Below are positions 11,380 to 25,300 of a DNA stretch of 64,000 nucleotides, in pieces; position 1 is the first letter of the stretch, and the number at the start of each line of letters is the position of its first letter. This DNA comes from Bromus sterilis (lineage: Eukaryota; Streptophyta; Magnoliopsida; Poales; Poaceae), in NCBI GenBank assembly GCA_950022295.1, contig OX465598.1:118279001-118343000 (forward strand), in the 5' to 3' direction. Below the pieces are notes generated by a model. That model did not search any database. It saw only the letters and a program-made list of their open reading frames with translations, and had not been told where the DNA came from. The translations under genes were made by a program, and so were the position numbers.

Positions 11380-14300
11380 GAAACCCAACCCTCCAAGATT
11401 CTTCGGTTGTGCCATGGAGTCCCATGCAACCTAAGAAGTCTTCCTCTTTCCCGGCTTGGCTCCTAATAAAATTGTTGAATCATTGATGTAATGCTCTCAC
11501 ACAAGCCCCTCGGCAGTCTAAAGCACGACATAGAGAACACTGGAATCGATTGAGCAACCGATTTTATGAGAACTTCCTTCCCGCCCGAGGCCAAAATCTT
11601 AGCCATCCATCCTTTAATCTTTCCCCATATTTTATCCTGAATATATTTAAAAGTCCCATTCTCTGAGTGTCCAACTTCAGTAGGAAGGCCAAGATACTTT
11701 GCACTAAGAGTTTCATTTTGGACATTAAGAATTTGCTTCAAGATTTCTCTTGTTGGAAGAGGACACCCTTTGCTAAAGAACATGGAGGATTTCTCATTGT
11801 TAATCCGCTGACCCGATGTGTTACAATAGGCATCTAACAGGTTTGATACTTCATTTGCTCCCTCGGCACTTGCTTTAAATAACAACAGGTTGTCATCCGC
11901 AAAGAGGAGGTGGTTCACAGCCGGAGCGGTTGGTGCCACCTTTATTCCGTGGAGAACCGACAGATCACTGGATTTGAGAAGCCACGAGAGGCCCCTGCTG
12001 CTATCAAAAACAAGTAAGGGGAAATTGGATCTCCCTGTCTTATCCCTCTGCTTGGTCTAAATTGGGCAAGTTTCTCTCCGTTAAACATAACTGAGAAAGA
12101 TACCGAACGAACCATATCCATGAGCACCGAAACCCAGGTGGCTGCAAAGCCAATTTAAGCATCATGGATTCCAAATAACACCACTCCACCCGGTCGTAAG
12201 TTTTCATCATGTCAAGCTTCAGAGCACAAAAACTGTTCTTCTTCGATCTTGATCTCTTCATAAAATGTAGGCATTCATATGCGCTTATGATGTTGTCCGT
12301 AATTAGGCGGCCCGGGACAAAAGCAGATTGTTCGTCATATATTATTTAAGGTAGCACCTTCTTCAATCTATTAGCCACAACCTTGTAAGCAATATTGTAA
12401 AGCACATTGCAGAGACTGATAGGCCTGAATTAAGACAACAGAGCAGGATTAGCAATTTTTGGGATCAACACCAGAATGGTGTCATTAACACAAGTTGCAC
12501 TCTCCGCCCCATTAATGATGCGGAGGACTGCCTTTGTAATATCGTTCCCGCATAGGTCCCAATGACGCTGATAGAAGTGTGTCGGGGCCCGAGGATTTAG
12601 TTGGGAACATCTGGAACAAAGCACACTTGACCTCATCGTTGGTATAAGGGACACACAACATTGAGTTCATCTCTTGGTTGACACAGACCGGAACATGGTT
12701 TAGAACGACATAGACACCTGCTACCCCCTCCGAGGTATACAAGTTCGTATAAAAGGCCGTCACCATATTCTTGAGCTCCACCGGATCTTATGTCAGAACA
12801 CCAAGCGAGTTCGACACAGCTTTGATCATATTTTTCTTCCTTCTAATACTCGCTCTCAAATGAAAAAAATATGGTGTTTTTGTCCCCCGCCGCAAGCCAC
12901 TCAATACGAGAACGCTGTCTCCACATCAGCTCTTCCCTGTGATAAAGCTCAACTAGTCTTCCAGAGATCTTTATTTCATTATGAGATGGCCCTGTCCTCG
13001 ACAGGTCTCCTTGGAGTCTTTCCAGCTCAGATTTGAGAGATTTTAGTTCCTTCCATACTGACCCGAACTCTGATCCACTCCATCTGATCAACCCTTTTGA
13101 AATTTCAGTGAGCTTTGACCTAAGATCCGCCAGAGTATCAACCCTCCTTGAAGTAGTCCAAGTGTCCACAATTGTGTCCTTCCACTGCTCATGTGATTCC
13201 CACATTGTCTCATACATAAATCTATTCCTTCCGCTCGGCCTCACGTGCTCACCTTGGAAGGATAGAAAATTTGGCTTATGGTCCCAGCAAGCTGCAGTCT
13301 CGTGGCTGACCGTGGCAAGAGGAAATTTCAGGGACCACTCCGCCGATGCCAAAGCACGATCTAACCGAACTCGAGTGTAGGAACCTCCTTTGACTTTTTT
13401 CTCAAAAGTCCAGAATTGGCCCATATGGCCTAAGTCATGCAACATACAAGCATCGACTCCAACCCGAAAACTTGGATTTGTGCATTGATCCTTTCCCCAA
13501 CTCCTTCTTGTTCACTCGGACGTAAGATCTCATTGAAGTCCCCAACACAGAGCCACGGAAGTGTGCTAGAATTTGCAATATTTCTCATTGTGTCCCAATT
13601 TTGATACCGCATGTGAGTTTAAGACTCGCCATAGAAACTAGTTAATCTCCACTCATCCTGGTTCTCGTCAGTCACCGCAGAATCAATGTGATAAACAAAA
13701 TAGCCCAAGGTCTCAACTTTTATTGTATTATTCCAAAACAAACCCATACCGCTACTTCTACCTTGACTATCTATAGCATAGCTATTATCAAAACCCAAAG
13801 TACTCGCCAAAGCTTCTACCCTCCCCTTTTCGATTTGAGTTTCCATGATACAGAGGATGGCAGGGGCAAATTTATTCGCTAGTTCACGAATTTCTCGAAC
13901 TGTCGCGGCATTGCCCGCACCGCGGCAGTTCCAGCTTAGGAGATTCATTGTGCTCGGCGACCCTCCATGTTGAAGCACGCCGATTTTGCATCATTGTTTT
14001 TTGTTCAGAGATAAACTCCTCTGCGTGGTACCCTTGGGAATATTACCAGTCTTGGGCCTCTTAGGATCGTGAACAGAGCTTGGGCTGGGAGGGATAGGCG
14101 GTGCAAGGGGGATCACCGCATTGCCAAATCCTTCACCATCGGTCGCTGAAGCTTCAGCCGCCGCCATATCAACATCTTCTGGGGCTCTTTTCTTCGACGG
14201 GTCATCGTCCAACTGCTCGGTCGCCATCTCAACCTCGGTTGATTCTGACGGCTCTACTGCTTGGTTTCCATCTCCTGTCTTTGCTCCTCCCAGCGTAGGG

Positions 14301-14388
14301 GGTGCTCCAGACTGCATCAGATGCACCTGCAAACTCCCAGGAGCCTTTCCGGCCCCTTTAAGCCACTTTGCCCGGAGATCTTTGAAGA

Positions 14389-14697
14389 CTAGCGCACTAG
14401 GGGATGGACATCATCACCACATTCCTTGAACAAGTGGCCTAGGTGCCCGCAAACAGAGCACCAGTCAGGGAGCCTCTCGTACTTCACTCTAAAGATTTGC
14501 CTCTTTTTATCTTTGGCTATTGACACATCATTCTTCAGAGCTTTGTACACATTGATTCTCACTCGGACCCTGTAGAAATTACCCTCAAAATCACGTGATC
14601 TGGGTTTAGCGTAGACAAACTCGTCAATCATCCCATCAAGCGGTTTGAGAAGAGGGACAAACCCATCCGGGAGATCATGGATTTGGACCCATAACTC
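14389..14697 (-). pseudogene. LINE ORF1, C-terminal half with CCHC zinc knuckle
   Basis: The - strand frame encodes LWVQIHDLPDGF followed by CSVCGHLGHLFKEC, a CX2CX4HX4C knuckle of the zf-CCHC_4 type found after the DUF4283 domain in plant L1 ORF1 proteins. The frame is cut at 14697 by the start of a large LTR. Its N-terminal partner lies at 33885-34286. A charged linker region follows at 13991-14332. Confidence 0.85.
14693..14697. repeat. target-site duplication (A)ACTC, left copy
   Basis: ACTC at 14694-14697 (AACTC if one ambiguous A is counted) precedes TGTAACAGCC and recurs at 33885-33888 (33884-33888) just after ...CCTTACA. It brackets the whole 19.2 kb nested insert. Confidence 0.85.
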
Positions 14698-17600
14698 TGT
14701 AACAGCCCAGATTTCACAAAAATTACAAAATTTGTTTTCTGCGTGAATTGTTTGATTGTCTGGTTTTTTTTGCGGTGTTTGCATCCCCGATTTATCGATC
14801 GGCGATTATTTTCCCCCCTCTTGTCTCGTACCGGACGGAGACCGACCCTTGTCACCCTGACACTCGACCTTTGCGACACTGGGTTTCACCCGATCACCAT
14901 CGCGAAAACCGCACAAGACCAGCCGCAGCCAACGGAACGAAAAAAAACCTCGTTTAATAATTAAACGGGTCATTTTTATAGCGCGCCGGAAAGTTTTCTC
15001 AGAACTGTTCCAGCGTGAGGTGGACGCCGCCGGCTCGACGCGCTGATCGCGCAGTTCGAAGTTTTACCCGAATCGGAGGTCCTGCGGACCCCCGGCGGTC
15101 AGAACGTAAACACCGCGCGCGAGAGAGAAAAAACGGGGATGTTTTTGCAAACTGCCAGCCACCTGGGCTATATAAAGACCACCACTCTCCCACCCCTTTC
15201 TAGGGTTTCCCCTAAGCCAAAATTGCAGCCACCCCCTCCACTTTGCCCCAAAAATACCCCCATTTTCGTCCAAAACCTAGCTCCCAGATCTGGAGTCAGC
15301 CCAATGGGTTCTGGACCGTTAGATCGGCCGATCTGACGGCCAGGAGTGGCGCCACGTCACCCTCTCTCTCCTCCCACCTCATGCCCGTGGAGTGCCGCCG
15401 CCACACTCGCCTCCGGCCGACGCCGGCGTCCAGCGGCCGCCGCGCCCAGCCACCTCTCCTGCCCGCGCCTCCCTCCTTGTTTCCTCCTCCCGCTCTCACC
15501 TCCCTCCCACTCCTCCTTCGCAGGCCGCCGGCGGGAGCACAGCGCCGCCTCTGCCATGGCCGAGCCCGAGCTCGGAGCTCGAGTTGCCGCCGGCGTCATC
15601 CGCCACACAGCCTCCGCTCCGGATCCGACCGGAGGCCACCGGATCCGAGTCGCGCCGCACCTCCGCCTCCGGCCATCCTGGTGGCCCGCGCCACCCCTTG
15701 CCCTGCGCCGCCCGTCGCCGAGAACGGCCTCCGCCGTCGCGGTCGGGGCCAACAGGCCAGCCAGCCAGGTCGCCGCCGCCAAGGGGGCCCGCGCCAGCCA
15801 GCCGGCCCACCCAACGCCAGCAGCCTCAGCCCGCCAGCCTCCAGGCCAGATGGGTCGGCCCAACCGTGAGGCCTTTTTTTTTATCTGTGTATTAGCCCCT
15901 GCGAATTTTTCTAAGTCTGGAAGATTGTGTTGTTGTTTCGTTTTTGCGAGTAGATTTTCAATTAAACCGCAGCTCGGATCACGTTGCGCCCAAAAGGAAA
16001 TTTGTTTAGAATTGTGTGTACTTCAGTTCATCTTTTGTGAGAATTTTGATTTGAGTACATCTTGATGTTGTTAATCTCTGTTGATGTGGGCATCAGGCTG
16101 TTTAACTGCTACTAATTTCTGTCATGTGTTGCTGCTGTTATTTTATTGCAAGTTTGCATGATGACTGTGACTCATCCATGAGGCCTATTGCATTGATTCT
16201 TGTTGCATACTGTTAAGCATCATGTCCACTTCCATTACATGTATTGCATTGTCGTGATATGCTTGTGGGTCATCTGGTTATTGAGCCCCAAAGTTGCTAT
16301 GCCACTGTTGTTGACACCCACCTCTGTTTTTCACTAAGTCTGTAACTTTCCGATGCCATGTTGCATGCTTAATATCTTTTGGTCTGTGATGCCTATTACC
16401 TTGATTCTGCTTTGTACCTGATCACCATCATGTCTAGTTCATGCTCATATATTGCTATGTCATGTTGCTGCACTTTTGCATATAGGTTTACCCCTGTTTA
16501 TACAGCATGAAAATAACAGTTGATGTACTTGATTAGAATTTCATGTACTTTCTGTTTGTGCTGTTGTTTGCTATTGTTAACCAACCTAAAATATGGTTTA
16601 GAGCAGAACAGTACCAAATGTTTATATTGTAATGCGGTAAATAGTGATAAGCATGTTTAGGTTGTGCCTCACTTAAATTGACTAGCATAGATAGTTTATC
16701 TTATGCTTCACCTCTTGTAATGTTTGTGTGCTATGCCATGCTTGACTGAGTTGCCATGTTAACAACCTTTGTTGATCACCTGTAGCTAAACAACTTGAAC
16801 CATTCTAAATGTGCGGTATCGTCGTGTGTGACGAGTAATCCACTTAACCTGTTAGTAACCGCTCTCGACGATAGATGCGATCGTATTGCGTTGTCTCGTG
16901 TTGCCTTCTTGTTATTGCTTGCTCGTGTTTGCTTCGTAGTAATATATGCTTGCTCGTTGATTGATTTCCAGTGTTTACCCTCTTGTGTGCTTCCGCGGGT
17001 ACCTCTCGGAGACGATGCGAGCTTGCGATCAACTACACCTTCGGAACCCGACTTATCCACAGGCAAGGACTATACATTACTTATGATCCATTCTATTTCA
17101 ACCAGCGGTTTGCATGCTAGTCTAGGATAGGTTCGATGTTTGATCCTACCGCATGTTTACAGCCTCTTTCAAACCAATACAGCCATGTCCCCTCCCAGCA
17201 AACCTTGTACTGCTATGTTACTATTGCTCGTTGCTCAGCCCTGCTTAGTATGCATGCTTAGGATGCTACGATGTTACCCTGTTACTCCTTGGTTTGGGCT
17301 ATCACATTATTATATTGTTGTTGATGATATGATTATTATAATGTTGACTATATTCGACAAAGGATGGAAGGTCTAGGCTATCCCGCCCCAACGCTTTGTT
17401 CCATTCGAGTCACCTAGGATCTGAGTTCCGGGTATTTGTTCTAAGACTGAGCGTGCCTAACCGCGTGTGGGATTTTATGGGGTCCCCTTTTCTTACCTAC
17501 CTAGCTCCAAACATTTCTAGTGGTGGCCCAAGCTGATTTACCATTTGAAAACCGTGTGTGTGTTTGTCGGGTCGCTCCTACCAGATATTCTTTCAAACAA

Positions 17601-17900
17601 CTCGGGCCAGCGGAGACAGAGTTCCTTCATTGCTCCACACCTGGAAGCTAGGGGGCTGCCCAAATAGTTTGGGTAGCTAACCCGACCTCGCCCAGACGGT
17701 AGAGGCCGATTCGAGAGCGCGACCGGCTTTTGAGTTGGCTGTCGACTCACCGGGGGCCACCCCGGTTTGTTCGTTGTTAGCTAGAGGGACCTGTCGTTTC
17801 GGATCTCTCGGGACTAAATCATAAAATGGTTGCCTGTGTTGGGTAGAAACTTAGAGAGATGGACGTGCGTGCGAAGCCTTGTAATGGGCAGTTGGTACAC
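14698..17900 (+). mobile_element. left part of a long +-strand LTR (probable solo LTR)
   Basis: Begins TGTAACAGCC exactly at the point where LINE ORF1 is broken. A TATA box lies at 15168-15177. A very GC-rich leader follows (15340-15860), then AT-richer, intron-like sequence (15870-17360). Its other end appears at 33124-33884, ending CCTTACA. The two parts sum to about 4 kb and no internal domain or primer-binding site is present, so a solo LTR is most likely. Open frames in the GC-rich leader run on both strands and look incidental. Confidence 0.7.
15168..15177 (+). promoter_or_regulatory. TATA box of the long + LTR
   Basis: CTATATAAAG, about 470 bp from the LTR start, followed by CT-rich sequence and the GC-rich leader. 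This is the expected position for an LTR core promoter. Confidence 0.55.
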
Positions 17901-20900
17901 CCTCCTGCCTGGGAACCTCCAAGCTACTCCTGGTCAACGGGGAACTCGACGTCGTAGAAGGCATCGGGGGTCTCCTGCTCCTGGGCTCCAACGTCGACTG
18001 CAGCGGCCGATCAGGAAAAACAGTAAAGGAAATAAAGCAGGTGAGTATCTAGTATACTCGCGAGTCTTACGTCCACTACTAAGCATTATGCATTGTATCA
18101 ACGGAAAGAAGAGGCTGTATATAGTGGACTGAAAGATAGAAATCCAGAGCAAGGGTAAGAAGCTAGGCCTATCGAAGACTAGCATCTTCCGACGATGTCT
18201 TGCAGCATGAGGTAAGAATCAGCCAACAGTTTATATAAATCATAAAGTAACAATGCAGCAGAAGTTGCTGCAGCATTGTATAATAATAAGTTGTAATAAT
18301 TAGCAATGCCTCCGAGTTCACCTCCTCGACATCCCCGCGCGGAAGAAAAACCCGGAACCATACAGTTTAATAATAATAGTTTCTAGTGGTAAGATCCAGC
18401 TTCAGCATAAAGCGTCCTATTACCGTGGACACGGCTATTCGAATAGATTAATCTTCCCTGCAGGGGTGCACTTGTGTTACGCTACACGCACGGATCTCCA
18501 GGGTGGCGGGAACCTTTTCAGGGAACGCTCCACCGAGGCTATCCGACACTTCATAGCCCATCTTTCAAACTCAACAGAGAGGTCATCCGCCGGACTATAT
18601 CCTATGTACGCGGGGCTTTGGACCCTAACCCCGACGTACTCCTGCACGGTGCGAGGCTGGCCGGTGAAGTTAAAGCAAATCCAAATAAGACACCACCGCG
18701 CGAGCAAATAAGACAACACCACTTCCCGGCGCAGGCCGCGGTACTGCTGACGTCTGAAGAGTCCTCGGACGACACTAAGAAGCAGAGGAGCCCATAACTC
18801 GTAGTTCCCACGGGTAGGTAGTGCGTACATGGCATATAGCCAACTCAAGACATTCACTGAACCATTTAGCATTTTAATTAACCTGCGTGACAACCGTTAT
18901 CGTTGCCCCGACTTAACTGACCCGCGGACAACGACAGCAGCCAGGACCACCAGTACATCGGTGCCTGCCCCGTCGTCCCACCAAGTCACTGCGGTTACCA
19001 ACAAGGTGAACCGTCTCCTTACCTTGTCTCGCGTGTGCTCCTGGAGGAGCTCGACTTTCGTGGGTTGGTAACTCTCGCGGCCAACGATCAGGGGCCAAGC
19101 ACACCAGTACACTGGTCGTACCCTCCCTGTCGTCCCGTTGCAATACCTCTCGCGGGCACCGTTGGGTCGCCCGACTTCTTACCTTTAAGGTCACCAGTTG
19201 GTTCAAGTTCCTACCATTAAGTGAAACCAGGACGTATCACCCTCGATGGCACACTTAAAGAGGTTTGACAGAGGCATCAGCGGAATGAACTAAAGAGGTA
19301 AACCTCATATCATCCCGGTGATGCTACGCTACTGAGCCGACGAGAGTGGAATACGAGTCCATTCCACTCGTAAGCCAAACTCGAAGCGGCTCGGCAGAGT
19401 CTCGCCGTTGTAGTTTCCCTAGGGCGTCTGCATTGATCCGTACCTGTTGCAGTTGTAATATATCGTTCCCGCGATCACTCCCAGAGTGATCACGGCCCGC
19501 TATTCTAAACCTAACTAACAATGCGCAGGGTTTACTGCTGAATAATGCATAAGTAAAAATAGGCAGCATAGGATTAACGGAAGGTACATCAATGGGCGAC
19601 AAAAATAGGCTATGCAATTGAATAGGATTGTAATCGTAGCAGCAGCAGTAACAATGCCTAGTGCAAGAAATGTACGGAAAGATAGGTGATATCTAGGGAA
19701 GAGAATGGCTCTGCTTGCCTGGTAGCTCGACAGTAGCGGTACGGTCGTCGACGAAGTAGTCGTACTCAGCACCGGTGTAGTCGACGACAGCAGCGGGGTC
19801 TACCGGAGATTAAGGGGGGGAAGAAACAATAAATACACAACAATAATAGCAATACAAATGCAAGACATAACAGATGAATTGTAAACGGGGTTCTAACGCA
19901 GTACGATGCACGTTGCTCGGAGCGGGAATTTATCCGGTGATGACTCAACAGTACCGGGTGATTACCGGACAGATGATCCGGAGGGGAAGGTTCCATGTCT
20001 GAAGTGTTAGAGACATCTGACAGGCATGTGGATAGTGTATCCGTGTTAGTTGATCCATTCAGAACAACCTTCGTGTTCGAAATAAATTCATCCGTAGGGT
20101 TTATCGGTATCGGGCAATTATCGGACTGACGGTACCGGAGGGGGACGGTTCGATGTTCGGCATGTTAGAGGGGTGTGGTGGGAGTATGAGTAACGTATTC
20201 ATAATCGTGGATCCGTTCTAAGTAACTTTCGTATACAAAAGTTTTTCATCCGGACAACGTATATCGGTACCGAGAATTTTCGACAGACGGCCCGAAGGGG
20301 GAAATGTCGATGATCGGTGTGTTAGGGGTTGGGGTTGGTATACGGATAGCTTATCCGTATTCGTTATATTCTTCTGATCAACTTTCATGTATAAAGTTTT
20401 TGAATCTGAGCTACGGTTTATTTTCTATGATTTTCTAAAGTTTTAAGCAATTTAAATCATTTTCTAAATTATTTTTGAATTATTTTATTAATTTAACAGA
20501 AACATTATCCACAACAGTTTGACTGGTCAAACCTAACATATGGGACCCACATGTCAACCTCACAGTCAAATAAAACATTTTTATTAATTTAAATTACCCT
20601 GGACCCACATGTCATACACTAGCAGTTTAATTTAAATTTAATTAACTTAACAGGGCCTAGGACCCACATGTCAGTGAGTCATTAGGGGTAGTTAAGCCAC
20701 TGACCGGGCGGGCCCGCCTGTCGGCGACATGGCCATCGCCGGCGACGGCAGAGTTCGCCGGAGTTGAGCGTGCGCTCGATTCTGGCGACCATTTTGAGCG
20801 GGGTTTGCTCCTACGTGTTCCTGGGGGAGTGCTGCGTCGAATGGTGGCGTTGGCCTCGCCGGGGAGTCGTCGGAACGACGCCGACGACGACAGAGGCGGC

Positions 20901-22309
20901 GGCCCATGTTCGGACCTTGACGGAATCGGGGCTAGAGGGGGTTTGAGCGCGCGCTGAGTGTTCTAACGGGACCTACGGCTCGTGGGGAGCTCGATGGGGA
21001 CGCGCACGGGAACAAATGGTTCCCGTGGTTAAGCCGACGACGAGCGCACGGCGGCGGGTTCGGTTTGAGGAGGGCGCCATCTACGGGCACGGGGAGAGAT
21101 AGAGGAACACGTCGTTCCGTGCGGGAGGCTCACCGGGGCGTGTAGCCGTTAGAGCGGGCTCGGGGAGGGGCGGGCGTGGCCGGAATTGCGACGGCGAGCG
21201 GCGGGGCAGAGGAGGGGAACGGCGGCGTAGCGCGCGTTGTAGTCGTCCTCGCGGCGATTCCCTGCTCGAGGTGGTGAAGACGAGGCCGGCGCAGCACTGG
21301 GACACGTCGGCGTGGACTGCGGAGGACGATGGTCGCGTGGGTTCACGGAGGTGCTCCCATGGCGGCGGCGGGCGTGGACGAGCAGAGCGGGAGGGAGGCG
21401 ATGGGGGTGAGTTGGGAGGGGCGCGGCTAGGGTTAGGGTTCCCGAGGGGCGGCCTTCTTATCCACAGAGGGCGCGGGGGAGCAGGTGGAGAGGGGGAGCA
21501 GGTAGAGGAGGGGGCCAGGGCGCCCTGCCCATGGCCATGCTGCCACGGGAGGGGAGCAGGTGAGGGGTGGTTGGGGGGTAGGGGAGAGAGAAGAGAGGAG
21601 GGGGGGGCTGGGCTTAGGTTTTTTTTATTTTCTTTGTTTATATTTATTTATTCTTTTATGTTTCTATTTTATTTGTTCAACAAATGGTTTTTTGTTACAT
21701 ATGAGACTTGCTCCATAATTTCATTCGCAATTTAATATACTGCTATAAAAAGTTTGGGACTCATATAAAATCATTTGCATTTTTGTTATATTTAAAATGG
21801 ATTAAATGCCACTGATTTGACACTGTTTTTATTTGTTTAACATTTTTAAACATGGTAATAAAATCCCATTTCATTTTTAATATGACCTATTGATTATTAG
21901 GCATTTTACAAAATTGCTTTCACATTTTTTTAGTTCATTTGAAATTCCCACTTGTTTATTTAATTTACCACAGCCATTTAATAATTCCCAAACATTTATT
22001 TTTATTTCATATCACTATACCATTTTAATAAAAAAAACATTGCTATATTATCATGGCCTAAGATTGCTAGGCATTTTATTTAATATGTTTCATTAACTTT
22101 GGTTTAACTATGATTTCCATTTGTATATTAATTTTCAAAACAATCGGGATAACCCCACAACATTGGTTCCATCATTAGCATTGGCTTGTGATTATCCAAA
22201 TGGCTAGTTGGATTTGGTTTAACCATGGTCAAGTTGATTGACATGCATCCACAATCCTTGGAGCAAAGTTTTATAATTTACCAAAATTGAAAATTTTATC
22301 CGGGTTGGT
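17901..22309 (-). repeat. long LTR copy A (truncated at both ends)
   Basis: Homologous to copy C from about 28582 to 33013. It lacks the first ~270 bp (+ coordinates) and the last ~110 bp of the full LTR, including both termini. Outside 28.7-30.0 kb it is the closest relative of C: I counted about 9 differences in ~680 bp at 19324-20000 versus 30005-30690. It is read as the 3' LTR partner of C in a --oriented element. Conserved open frames on both strands are incidental. Confidence 0.75.
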
Positions 22310-22323
22310 ACAGTAAGGGCGAG

Positions 22324-25300
22324 TGTCACGCCCCCAAAATCAAGTCGTGTACAGTAATCATACACGCAAGGTACACGATCGAGATTAGGGACTCACGATG
22401 AGATATCACAACACAACTCTACAAATAAAATAATACAAGCTATTTAATACAAGCCAGGGGCCACAAGGGCTCGAATACAACAGCTCGAGAGCACAAAGTC
22501 AGCAGAAGCAATAGTATCTGAGTACAGACACAAGGATACAAGGTTGCCTTAAGAAGGCTAGCACAAATATCAACAACGATCGAAAAGGCGAGGCCTCCTG
22601 CCTGGGAACCTCCAAGATACTCCTGGTCAACGGGGAACTCGACGTCGTAGAAGGCATCGGGGATCTTCATGTTGCGTTGGTCGGCATCGGGGATCTCCTG
22701 CTCCTGGACTCCAACGTCGACTGCAGCGGCCGATCAGGCAAAACAGTAAAGGAAATAAAGCAGGTGAGTATCTAGTATACCCGCGAGTCTTACGTCCGCT
22801 ACTAAGCATTATGCATTGTATCAACGGAAAGAAGAGGCTGTATATAGTGGACTGAAAGATAGAAATCCAGAGCAAGGGTAAGAAGCTAGGCCTATCGAAG
22901 ACTAGCATCTTCCGACGATGTCTTGCAACATGAGGTAAGAATCAGCCAACAGTTTATATAAAGCATAAAGTAACAATGCAGCAGAAGTTGCTGCAGCATT
23001 GTATAATAATAAGTTGTAATAATTAGCAATGCCTCCGAGTTCACCTCCTCGACATCCCCGCGAGGAAGAAAAACTCGGAACCATATAGTTTAATAATAAT
23101 AGTTTCTAGTGGTAAGATCCAGCTTCAGCATAAAGCGTCCTGTTACCGTGGACACGGCTATTCGAATAGATTAATCTTCCCTGCAGGGGTGCACTTGTGT
23201 TATGCTACACGCACGGATCTCCAGGGTGGCGGGAACCTTATCAGGGAACGCTCCACCGAGGCTATCCGACACTTCATAGCCCATCTTTCAAACTCAACAG
23301 AGAGGTCATCCGCCGGACTATATCCTATGTACCCGGGGCTTTGGACCCTAACCCCGACGTACTCCTGCACGGTGCGAGGCTGGCCGGTGAAGTTAAAGCA
23401 AATCCAAATAAGACACCACCGCGCGAGCAAATAAGACAACACCACTTCCCGGCGCAGGCCGCGGTACTGCTGACGTCTGAAGAGTCCTCGGACGACACTA
23501 AGAAGCAGAGGAGCCCATAACTCGTAGTTCCCACGGGTAGGTAGTGCGTACATGGCATATAGCCAACTCAAGACATTCACTGAACCATTTAGCATTTTAA
23601 TTAACCTGCAAGACAACCGTTATCGTTGCCTCGACTTAACTGACCCGCGGACAACGACAGCAGCCAGGACCACCAGTACATCGGTGCCTGCCCCGTCGTC
23701 CCACCAAGTCACTGCGGTTACCAACAAGGTGAACCGTCTCCTTACCTTGTCTCGCGTGTGCTCCGGGAGGAGCTCGACTTTCGGGGGTTGGTAACTCTCG
23801 CGGCCAACGATCAGGGGCCAAGCACACCGGTACACTGGTCGTACCCTCCCTGTCGTCCCGTCGCAATACCACTCGCGGGCACCGTTGGGTCGCCCGACTT
23901 CTTACCTTTAAGGACACCAGTTGGTTCGAGTCCCTACCGTTAAGTGAAACCAGGAGGAATCACCCTCGATGGTACACTTAAGAGGTTTGACAGAGACATC
24001 AGCGGAATGAACTAAAGAGGTAAACCTCATATCATCCCGGTGTTGCTACGCTGCTGAGCCGACGAGGGTGAAATACGAGTCCATTCCACTCGTAAGTCAA
24101 CCCGAAGCGACTCGGCAGAGTCTCGCCGTTGTAGGTTCCCTAGGGTGTCTGCATTGATCCGTACCTGTTGCGGTTATAATACTTGTATCATCCGCGTTCA
24201 CTCCCCTGAGTGATCACGGCCCTCTATCTAATCCTAGCTAACAATGCGCAGGGTTTACTGCTGAATAATGCATAACAATAAAAGGCAGCATAGGATTAAA
24301 GGAAGGCACATCAAGGGGCTACAATGACAGGCTATGCAATTGAATAGGATTGTAATCGTAGCAGTAGGAGTAACAATGCCTAGTGCAAGAAAGGTACGGA
24401 AAGATAGGCGATATCTGGGGAAGAGAATGGCTCTGCTTGCCTGGAAGCTCGACGGTAGGGGCAGGGTCGTCGACGAAGTAGTCGTACCCGGCAGCAGTGT
24501 AGTCGGCGGTAAAAGCGGGGACTATCGGAGAATAAAGGGGGAAGGAGAAACAATAAATACACAACAATAATAGCAATACAAATGCAAGACATAGAAGATA
24601 CAAAGCAACAGAGCTCTAACGCGGTGTTAAGTATTTTTCGGCGGAGCGGGAATTTATCCGGCGATGACTCATCAGTACCGGGTGATTACCGGACAGATGA
24701 TCCGGAGGGGAAGGTATCATGCCGGAGGTGTCGTGGACATCCGACACATGTGTGGGTGTTGTATCCGGGTTAGTTGATCTATTCCGAACAATATCCGTGT
24801 TCGGAATAAATTCATCCGGGCACGCTAACAGTACTGGACCATTTATCGGACAGTCGGTCCGGAGGGGGAATGTTCGATGTTCGTTGTGTTAGAGGGGTGT
24901 GGTGAGGATACGGGTATCGTATCTGTAATCGTTGATCCGTTCTGAGTAACTTTCGTATACAAAGTATTTTGATCCGGGCAATTTTTATCGGTACCGGGAA
25001 TTATCGACAGACGACCCGAAGGGGGGAATGTTGATGTTCGGTACGTTAGAGGGGGGTGGTAGACATACAGATAGCGTATCCGTAACCGTTGTATTTTTCT
25101 GATCAACTTTCATGTATAAAGTTTTTGAATCTGACTTACGGTTTAAAAGATATTCAAATACAAAGTTAAATCATTTAAAAAGAATTTTTGAATTTCTTTT
25201 ATTAATAAACCAACATTATCCACAAGTTCTGTTGACTGGTCAACTGACAGATGGGACCCACCTGTCAGCCTCACAGTATTAATAATACACATAATTAAAT

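Larger units (their letters stand above)
9227..13978 (-). pseudogene. LINE ORF2 (endonuclease, RT, RNase H), broken
   Basis: ORF2 starts near 13948 with MNLLSWNCRGAG, the plant L1 apurinic-like endonuclease N terminus. GDFNEI lies near 13540-13570. An in-frame stop sits at 13619-13621 and a frameshift near 13430-13480. RT motifs follow in several frames: KLDMMKTYDRVEW (about 12190-12230) and the catalytic FADD with intact aspartates (about 11890-11910). The RT is then cut by a solo LTR at 10788-11379 and resumes with FRDMEIFNLSLLSRQAW near 10740-10786. A zf-RVT-like segment with CCPFCGR lies around 10060-10110 and RNase H (KINVDA...) near 9600-9700. At least five frame changes make it non-functional, although most domains are still readable. 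Confidence 0.88.
9202..14697 (-). mobile_element. L1-type LINE, 3' portion (ORF2 plus the C-terminal part of ORF1)
   Basis: The 3' end is marked by an oligo-T run at 9202-9208 (poly-A on the - strand) and an AATAAA signal at 9226-9231 on the complement. Reading leftward on the - strand come the ORF1 zinc knuckle, endonuclease, reverse transcriptase, zf-RVT-like region and RNase H. The element continues at 33885 beyond a 19.2 kb insertion, and contains a 592-bp solo LTR at 10788-11379. Without the insertions its length is about 5.5 kb, near full length for a plant L1. Confidence 0.88.

Noticed and set aside
15243..16065. Frames up to 239 codons in GC-rich DNA on both strands
   Set aside because: Low stop frequency follows from the GC-rich leader of an LTR. 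The peptides are proline/arginine/alanine-rich with no domain, and frames overlap on opposite strands.
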